Positions 58,420-64,000 of a stretch of 64,000 nucleotides of DNA are shown piece by piece. Both the position numbers and the translations under genes were made by a program. This DNA comes from Sphingobacterium cavernae (GTDB taxonomy: Bacteria; Bacteroidota; Bacteroidia; Sphingobacteriales; Sphingobacteriaceae). The DNA lies in the NCBI RefSeq assembly GCF_008520265.1, contig NZ_VIQM01000054.1, positions 62,001 through 126,000 of the forward strand, written 5' to 3'. Position 1 is the stretch's first letter. Each line of letters starts with the position of its first letter. The notes beneath the pieces were generated by a model. The model had not been told where the DNA came from. It made no database searches and saw nothing but the letters and a program-made list of their open reading frames with translations.

Positions 58420-59922
58420 TTAATCGTTATAATTTGCCCAGAATTTCGCTGTTTCAGTAGCTCTTTTCCATTCTTTCAGTAACGTTTCATTTTTAGCTGA
58501 ATTTTCTGTGTATTCAAAAACTTTGTCTTCTTTCCACAACGACTTTAATTCATCTAAATCTTTCCAAAATCCTACTGCTAAACCAGCTAAAAATGCGGCG
58601 CCCATTGCTGTTGTTTCGGTAACTGCCGGACGAATTACTTTTGTCTGTACAATATCTGCTTGAAATTGCATTAAAAAATTATTGTTCGTCGCACCGCCGT
58701 CTACACGAAGCTCTTGAATCTTGTTTTGGGAATCATTTTCCATAGCTTTTAAGATATCATGAGTTTGATAAGCTATACTTTCCAGCGAGGCACGAGCTAT
58801 ATGAGCATCTTTTGAACCACGTGATAATCCCACGATAGTTCCTCGCGCATTAGCATTCCAATGAGGAGCACCTAAGCCTGAAAAGGCGGGAACTAGATAT
58901 ACACCATTCGTATCGGGAACACTTGTTGCTAATGCTTCTACGTCGGAAGATTTTTTGATAATACCTAATTCATCACGAAGCCATTGTACTACTGCGCCTC
59001 CGATGAAAATACTTCCTTCCAAGGCATATTTTACATCGTCCCCAATCTTCCAACCCACAGTAGTAACCAGTTTATTTTTTGAAATTACTGGCTTATTTCC
59101 AATATTCATTAGAAGGAAACAACCTGTGCCGTACGTGTTTTTCACCATGCCTTCTTCTGTACACAATTGACCAAAAAGTGCAGCTTGTTGGTCACCAGCA
59201 ATACCTGCAATCGGAATATTCACATTTCCAATTTCCAAGGAGGTATGGCCAAATAGTTCAGAACTACTTGCGACTTGTGGCAACATTGATTTTGGAATTT
59301 CAAATATGTCCAAAAGCTCTTGATCCCATTCTAATGTATTTATATTTAGAAGTAAAGTGCGTGATGCATTCGATACATCCGTGACGTGTTTTTCGCCATT
59401 TGTCAGATTATAAACTAACCAAGAATCAATTGTTCCAAATGCTAAATCGCCATTTTCAGCCATTGTTCGAGCTCCATCTACGTTTTCAAGAATCCAGTTA
59501 ATTTTGGAAGCTGAAAAATAAGAGTCGATTAATAAGCCCGTTTTTTCTTGAATTAATGTGGCCAAGCCTTTTTCTGCGATGGATTTGCAATATTCGGCCG
59601 TGCGTCTGTCTTGCCATACTATGGCATTGCAAATTGGTTTTCCAGTTTTGCGGTGCCAGACAACCGTTGTTTCTCGCTGATTAGTAATGCCAATACCTTT
59701 TATAGAGTCCAGCTTTACATTCGCTTTGGCAATAACTTCGGTCATGACAGCAAGCTGCGTAGACCAAATTTCTTGCGCATCATGCTCCACCCAACCCGAT
59801 TTCGGATAAATTTGTTTAAACTCTTTTTGAGCTACTTCCACAATCTCCCCATTGTGGTTGAATAAGATAGCTCTTGAGCTCGTTGTACCCTGATCCAAGG
59901 AAAGAATAAATTCCTTTTTCAT
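58420..59922 (-). CDS. glpK: Glycerol kinase
   Basis: A 500-residue cytoplasmic FGGY-family kinase that phosphorylates glycerol to sn-glycerol 3-phosphate. It is full length. The N-terminal phosphate loop [15 protein letters not shown], the glycerol-binding [24 protein letters not shown] region, [15 protein letters not shown], the FGGY signature stretch [15 protein letters not shown], and [18 protein letters not shown] are all typical. It sits between glpD (32 bp) and glpF (26 bp). Confidence 0.97.
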   Translation of the reverse strand: MKKEFILSLDQGTTSSRAILFNHNGEIVEVAQKEFKQIYPKSGWVEHDAQEIWSTQLAVMTEVIAKANVKLDSIKGIGITNQRETTVVWHRKTGKPICNAIVWQDRRTAEYCKSIAEKGLATLIQEKTGLLIDSYFSASKINWILENVDGARTMAENGDLAFGTIDSWLVYNLTNGEKHVTDVSNASRTLLLNINTLEWDQELLDIFEIPKSMLPQVASSSELFGHTSLEIGNVNIPIAGIAGDQQAALFGQLCTEEGMVKNTYGTGCFLLMNIGNKPVISKNKLVTTVGWKIGDDVKYALEGSIFIGGAVVQWLRDELGIIKKSSDVEALATSVPDTNGVYLVPAFSGLGAPHWNANARGTIVGLSRGSKDAHIARASLESIAYQTHDILKAMENDSQNKIQELRVDGGATNNNFLMQFQADIVQTKVIRPAVTETTAMGAAFLAGLAVGFWKDLDELKSLWKEDKVFEYTENSAKNETLLKEWKRATETAKFWANYND

Positions 59923-59954
59923 ATCAAATTTAGTTTATAGAGTTACAATTTTAT

Positions 59955-61520
59955 TTATAGTGTGTAGCTTTTCACGAGTGCACTATACATTTCTAGCTGT
60001 GACTTAATCCAATTTTCATCCTTATGCAGCTCAGCAGCCATCAATGCAGCTACTCGTGGAGCAGCTTGTAATGATGCTTTTGCATCCAATAAAAGAAAAC
60101 GTATTCTTCGTGCTAAAAAATCTTCAATATTATAGATCATCTCATTTCTGCTAGCCCAGACTACTTCGGCTTCAATGAAATCAAAATTTGGATGAAGCTT
60201 ATTTCCTAATGAGGAATCAGTTTTTACTAATTTTTGAATCTCCTCTGTATCAGAACCATAAACTTGCCAATGACCATCGCGTCTTTCTGTTGAATAACCA
60301 TGAATCTGTAGGGTCGTAGTAGCACATATCTTTGGTTGCAAACCGCCCACAGAGATAGCCATATCTACAGTCTCTTCAGCCATTTTACGGTATGTAGTCC
60401 ATTTTCCACCAGTAATCGTTACAAGACCTGAAGTACTTTTGATTAATTTATGATCACGTGAAATTTCTTTCGTGCTGTTGCTATCTTTGTCTGTAGGTGC
60501 AGCCAATGGTCTCAATCCAGCGAAAACACTCAAGACATCGTTGCGTGTTGGCGCATTGTCCAAATAGGCATTAGCGGTATTTAATATAAACTCAATTTCT
60601 TCTTCCAATGGACGAGGTTCGATCTGATGCTCATTTAATGGTGTGTCTGTCGTTCCTAATAAAACTTTGCCATGCCAAGGCACACCAAATAATACACGAC
60701 CATCACTTGTTTCAGGAATCATCAATGCATCGACATTTCCTAAGAATTTTTTGTCAATAACGATATGTGCACCTTGACTCGGTCTCACTAAGTTTTTGTG
60801 TGCAGCAACATCAAGCTTCAAAATGTCATCAACGAAAATACCTGTAGCATTAATTACAGATTTGGATTTGATGCTGTATTTTTTATTTGATTCTCTTTCA
60901 ATAAATTCGATACCTGTCACTTTTCCCTGAGCATCTTTGGTAATAGCAGATGCTTCGGCATAATTCAATACTACAGCGCCGTTTTCAAATGCTGTTTGGC
61001 CAAGATTTAGCGCTAGGCGCGCATCATCAAATTGGCCATCATAATATTGAATACCACCGATAAGATTTTTCTGTTTTACTTTTGGCAATTTTTCGATAAC
61101 CTCTGCCTTGCTCAATAATGTGGATTTTCCAATGCGAAGTTTTCCGGCCAACCAATCGTATAATTTTAATCCTATCAAAAACTTCATTTTGCCAAAGAAA
61201 TTGTAGGAAGGAATTACGAAGCTTTGAACAAAAGAAACATGAGGTGCATTTTTAAAAATTAATCCTCTCTCTTTTAGCGCAGACATAACCAACTTCACGT
61301 CGCCATTCGATAAGTAGCGAACACCACCATGTACTAATTTTGTGCTTTTGCTGGAAGTACCTTTTGCAAAATCGTACTTTTCAATAAGTAAAGTTTTATA
61401 ACCTCTGGATGCGGCATCGACTGCTATACCAAGGCCTGTAGCACCACCACCGATTATAGTAATGTCCCATTCTTGAGTGCTCGCAATGCTTCTTATAGCT
61501 TCGTTTCTGGTGAATTTCAT
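59955..61520 (-). CDS. glpD: Glycerol-3-phosphate dehydrogenase, FAD-dependent
   Basis: A 521-residue flavoenzyme at the cytoplasmic membrane that oxidises glycerol 3-phosphate to dihydroxyacetone phosphate and passes electrons to quinone. The FAD motif DITIIGGGATGLGIAVDAA is near residue 20. KGTSSKSTKLVHGGVRYL and GGKWTTYRKMAE are family signatures, as is LLGTTDTPL. It is the first gene of the leftward glpDKF run. A 127-bp gap with a long palindrome separates it from the divergent glpR. Confidence 0.96.
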   Translation of the reverse strand: MKFTRNEAIRSIASTQEWDITIIGGGATGLGIAVDAASRGYKTLLIEKYDFAKGTSSKSTKLVHGGVRYLSNGDVKLVMSALKERGLIFKNAPHVSFVQSFVIPSYNFFGKMKFLIGLKLYDWLAGKLRIGKSTLLSKAEVIEKLPKVKQKNLIGGIQYYDGQFDDARLALNLGQTAFENGAVVLNYAEASAITKDAQGKVTGIEFIERESNKKYSIKSKSVINATGIFVDDILKLDVAAHKNLVRPSQGAHIVIDKKFLGNVDALMIPETSDGRVLFGVPWHGKVLLGTTDTPLNEHQIEPRPLEEEIEFILNTANAYLDNAPTRNDVLSVFAGLRPLAAPTDKDSNSTKEISRDHKLIKSTSGLVTITGGKWTTYRKMAEETVDMAISVGGLQPKICATTTLQIHGYSTERRDGHWQVYGSDTEEIQKLVKTDSSLGNKLHPNFDFIEAEVVWASRNEMIYNIEDFLARRIRFLLLDAKASLQAAPRVAALMAAELHKDENWIKSQLEMYSALVKSYTL

Positions 61521-61577
61521 TTTGAATAGATGTAAAAATGTTTTGGTTATCGCGTAAAATTACTAAAAAACGTAAAT

Positions 61578-61620
61578 AAACGAAAGAAAAGGAAAAATAT
61601 TTTTTCTTTTGCTTTCGTTT
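61578..61620. promoter_or_regulatory. Palindrome in the glpD-glpR gap, candidate GlpR operator
   Basis: AAACGAAAG (61578-61586) and CTTTCGTTT (61612-61620) are arms of a near-continuous inverted repeat centred on 61599 (GAAAGAAAAGGAAA against TTTCTTTTGCTTTC). A further AAACG(T)AA copy lies 10 bp to the left. TTTCGTTT-like arms are usual for DeoR-family repressors. Confidence 0.6.
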
Positions 61621-61647
61621 TGAAATAAATTGATAATTTAGATTATT

Positions 61648-62409
61648 ATGAATAACGTCGAACGTCATCAGCACATTATCAAGGAAGTAAATAAAAAGGG
61701 GCACGTCTCTGTGGTAGAACTATGCGAAACCTTAAGTGTGTCATCCGTAACAATACGAAAGGATTTGCAATTCTTGGAAGATTCAGGTCTGGTGTATCGT
61801 ACGCACGGAGGCGTAACAAAACAAAACCCCTATCAGACCGATAGGTCTGTCATTGAAAAAGAAAAAATACACGAAAATGAAAAACGTAGTATTGCAAAAG
61901 CTGCAGCAAATTTCATTACCCCCAATGATTCTATAATCATTGGTTCGGGTACGACTACGCAATTTTTTGCACGAGAAATAGTTCCACACGGTCATTTAAC
62001 AGTGGTCACATCTGCATTAAACGTTACTTTCGAATTAATAAAACATACCAATGTAGAGGTTATCCAATTGGGAGGGACGGTCAGACATACTTCATCGTCA
62101 GTGACTGGACAATATGCGATGCATACATTGGAACAGTTTTTTTGTTCCAAATTATTTTTAGGTGTGGATGGTATTGATTTGGAATATGGGATTTCGACGA
62201 CAAGTGCGCAAGAAGCTTTATTGAATCAAAAAATGATAGCCGTGGCGCAACAAGTAATTGTGCTAGCTGATTCAAGCAAATTCAGCCGAAAAAGCTTTGG
62301 TAAGATTGCAGATTTTTCTAATATCGATGTGATAATTAGTAATGAGATTCCCCCATCTTTTCAAGAATTATTTGACTCTTTAGGAATACAAACAATTGTT
62401 GCTAAATAA
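61648..62409 (+). CDS. glpR: DeoR-family transcriptional repressor (GlpR-like)
   Basis: A 253-residue cytoplasmic regulator. The N-terminal DeoR winged helix spans residues 6-58 (HVSVVELCETLSVSSVTIRK, DSGLVYRTHGGV). The DeoR C-terminal sugar-phosphate sensor domain follows (IIGSGTTTQFFAREI, KLFLGVDGID, VIVLADSSKFSRKSFGKI). The assignment to glycerol 3-phosphate sensing rests on its divergent position next to glpD. The likely operator is the palindrome at 61578 between the two genes. An exporter gene follows after 45 bp. Confidence 0.88.
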   Translation: MNNVERHQHIIKEVNKKGHVSVVELCETLSVSSVTIRKDLQFLEDSGLVYRTHGGVTKQNPYQTDRSVIEKEKIHENEKRSIAKAAANFITPNDSIIIGSGTTTQFFAREIVPHGHLTVVTSALNVTFELIKHTNVEVIQLGGTVRHTSSSVTGQYAMHTLEQFFCSKLFLGVDGIDLEYGISTTSAQEALLNQKMIAVAQQVIVLADSSKFSRKSFGKIADFSNIDVIISNEIPPSFQELFDSLGIQTIVAK

Positions 62410-62454
62410 TATATAGCGTAAACAAATGCAAAAACTTATTGTTATAACTATCGT

Positions 62455-64000
62455 ATGACAATAAGTGCATTATACCGAAATATTCTTCCGTTTGTTAAAC
62501 CATACAAACACCTTATTTTTCTAACTTTAGGATTGACAGTGGTCGGATCTTTTGCTGCTCAGATCAATGCCTTTGTATTAAAATTCACTGTAGACAAAAT
62601 TAGTGATCTTCTCGTCTCACAAACACCATTGCGCGAGGGGATGCATATTATAGGTATCATTTCGATCATTCTTCTAGGGAAGGAAATAATCTATTCATTG
62701 GTGCAATTTGGTCAAAAATTCTATGGCGAAAAATTGAAAATAATGATAGCGCGTGATATTTCACAAACTATAGTTGAAAAAATATTGACCTATAGAATGG
62801 CGTTTTACACGGCAGAAAATAATGAGTCTGGAAAATTGCAAACACGGATTGACGCTGGAATTAGTTCTCTAACACGTTTGGTTCAGAATTTCTTTATAGA
62901 TATTCTACCGTTATTTACAACGGCAATTGTGGCATTGGTTTTTATGTTTCTTGCAAACTTCTATGTAGGATTGATCGGGTTGATTACAGTGCCTATTTAT
63001 TTCTATATTTCACAATTGCAAGCTTCAAAACTTTCGGGATTTCGAAGAAATATGCGTTTCTATAGAGAAAATAAAAGCAATCAAATCATAAATCTTATCG
63101 ATTCTATTACGGTTATTAAGTCATTTGTACGTGAAGGTGAAGAGGCGAAGCGTCACCAAAAAATCCAGTATGACATGACCGAAAATCAAATGTCTACGCG
63201 TAAAACAAGTTATATTTTCGACAGTTTCAAAAGCTTTATTGAGCAGATAGGTATTGTTTTAGTTATCATTCTTACGGCATATTTTGTTCTTAATGAGCAA
63301 ATGACTTTAGGTGCTATTATGTTTCATATTATGTTGTTTAATAATGTTTCTGCACCAATTCGTCAATTGCATCGTATCTACGATGAGGTAAATGATGCGT
63401 TAATTTATTCCGAAAGCTTTTTTGATATTTTAAAAGCAGATGATCAAAAAGAATTATCAGGAAACTATCGTCCAACAAAAATTGTCGGGGCTATCGAAAT
63501 GCGAAACGTGAATTTTGACTATCCAAATGGAACTTCAGCATTACATAATGTGTCGATGCGTATAGAACCAAATCAAATAACTGCTTTGGTAGGTCTTAGC
63601 GGTGCCGGAAAAAGTACAGTTATTAATGTATTAGACAAATTTTATTACCCTTCCTCAGGCGCTATTTTCTTGGATGGAGTAGAATTAAGAGAATACGATA
63701 CGAAGTTTTTGAGAGACAATATTGGATTGGTCTTACAAAAGAATCATATTTTTAAAGGATCTATAGCAGATAATATCCGTTATGGAAAGATTTCAGCGTC
63801 ACTTGAAGAAGTTGTTGAAGCAGCGAAAAAAGCATATATACACGAGCAGATCCTAGAATTGCCAAAAGGCTATGATTCTGAAGCGCATTTATTGTCTGGA
63901 GGTCAGCAACAGCGAATTGCAATAGCGCGAATGTTTCTAAAAAATCCTCCAATAATATTTTTGGACGAACCAACAGCGAATTTGGATGCAATCGCAACCG
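62455..64000 (+). CDS. ABC exporter, fused permease and ATP-binding domains (partial)
   Basis: The gene begins at the ATG at 62455 (MTISALYRNILPFVKPYKHL) and is cut by the right edge after about 515 codons. It is a type IV (MsbA-like) half transporter: six membrane helices over residues 18-310 and then the nucleotide-binding domain. It has Walker A (VGLSGAGKST, about 379-388), the Q-loop NIGLVLQKNHIFKGS, the ABC signature LSGGQQQRIAIARM and Walker B IIFLDEPTANLD. It acts as a dimer exporting lipids, drugs or peptides; the substrate is not readable. It is 45 bp behind glpR without visible functional link. Confidence 0.93.
   Translation, partial: MTISALYRNILPFVKPYKHLIFLTLGLTVVGSFAAQINAFVLKFTVDKISDLLVSQTPLREGMHIIGIISIILLGKEIIYSLVQFGQKFYGEKLKIMIARDISQTIVEKILTYRMAFYTAENNESGKLQTRIDAGISSLTRLVQNFFIDILPLFTTAIVALVFMFLANFYVGLIGLITVPIYFYISQLQASKLSGFRRNMRFYRENKSNQIINLIDSITVIKSFVREGEEAKRHQKIQYDMTENQMSTRKTSYIFDSFKSFIEQIGIVLVIILTAYFVLNEQMTLGAIMFHIMLFNNVSAPIRQLHRIYDEVNDALIYSESFFDILKADDQKELSGNYRPTKIVGAIEMRNVNFDYPNGTSALHNVSMRIEPNQITALVGLSGAGKSTVINVLDKFYYPSSGAIFLDGVELREYDTKFLRDNIGLVLQKNHIFKGSIADNIRYGKISASLEEVVEAAKKAYIHEQILELPKGYDSEAHLLSGGQQQRIAIARMFLKNPPIIFLDEPTANLDAIAT

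Noticed and set aside
1-64000. Search for CRISPR arrays, tRNA or rRNA genes, transposases, prophage genes, toxin-antitoxin pairs
   Set aside because: I saw no regularly spaced repeats beyond the operator pairs, no cloverleaf with a TTCGAAT-type arm, and no protein of those classes. A short non-coding RNA cannot be excluded by reading alone.

Overview
The window is a chromosomal segment of a low-GC Bacteroidota, most likely a Sphingobacterium-like member of the Sphingobacteriaceae. Three things support this: two SusC/SusD outer-membrane import systems, a sensor kinase with a two-propeller periplasmic region paired with an AraC-type response regulator, and repeated promoter boxes of the Bacteroidota form TAnnTTTG. 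I see no rRNA, tRNA, CRISPR array, insertion sequence or phage gene. Both ends cut a gene (an RDD-family membrane protein on the left, an ABC exporter on the right).

Positions 1-21300 are mostly housekeeping: fabV (enoyl-ACP reductase), a very large TlpA-like thioredoxin protein, a GH130 protein, a leftward polX-dehydrogenase-DUF1080 run, ndh (type II NADH dehydrogenase), an acyl-ACP desaturase, sufS-sufE, murI, a RemB/Wzi-like outer-membrane protein, aroQ, a Bcr/CflA exporter, lgt, and an M42 peptidase followed by a DUF3467 protein. Most units end in clear hairpin terminators, several shared by convergent genes.

Positions 21300-41470 form a polysaccharide utilisation locus (PUL). A leftward operon encodes a TIG/NHL surface lipoprotein, SusC, SusD and a DUF1735/DUF4973 lipoprotein. 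GH76, GH127, GH2 and a DUF4964-DUF1793 (glutaminase A-like) protein are read rightward. Between them lies a sensor kinase / AraC-type regulator pair, the two halves of a hybrid two-component system separated by one in-frame TAG codon. Two promoters of the locus carry the same pair of direct repeats (consensus ATGAgAYAAwTTGA, 21 bp apart), each exactly 24 bp upstream of a TAnnTTTG box. This is probably the binding site of the regulator.

Positions 41530-46860 hold a GNAT-nitrilase fusion, asnA, an A-type Fe-S carrier, an IscS/NifS-type desulfurase, an MscS channel and a 48-residue small protein.

Positions 46948-62409 form a second nutrient locus built on glycerol phosphate: glpR diverges from glpD-glpK-glpF, followed by SusC, SusD, a DUF5689 lipoprotein, a calcineurin-like phosphoesterase, a glycerophosphodiester phosphodiesterase and glpT. 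The layout suggests import of a glycerophosphate-containing polymer or lipid head group through SusCD, periplasmic hydrolysis to glycerol 3-phosphate or glycerol, uptake by GlpT or GlpF, and conversion to dihydroxyacetone phosphate by GlpK and GlpD. A near-perfect 43-bp palindrome in the glpD-glpR gap is a candidate GlpR operator. The window ends in an ABC exporter of the MsbA type.
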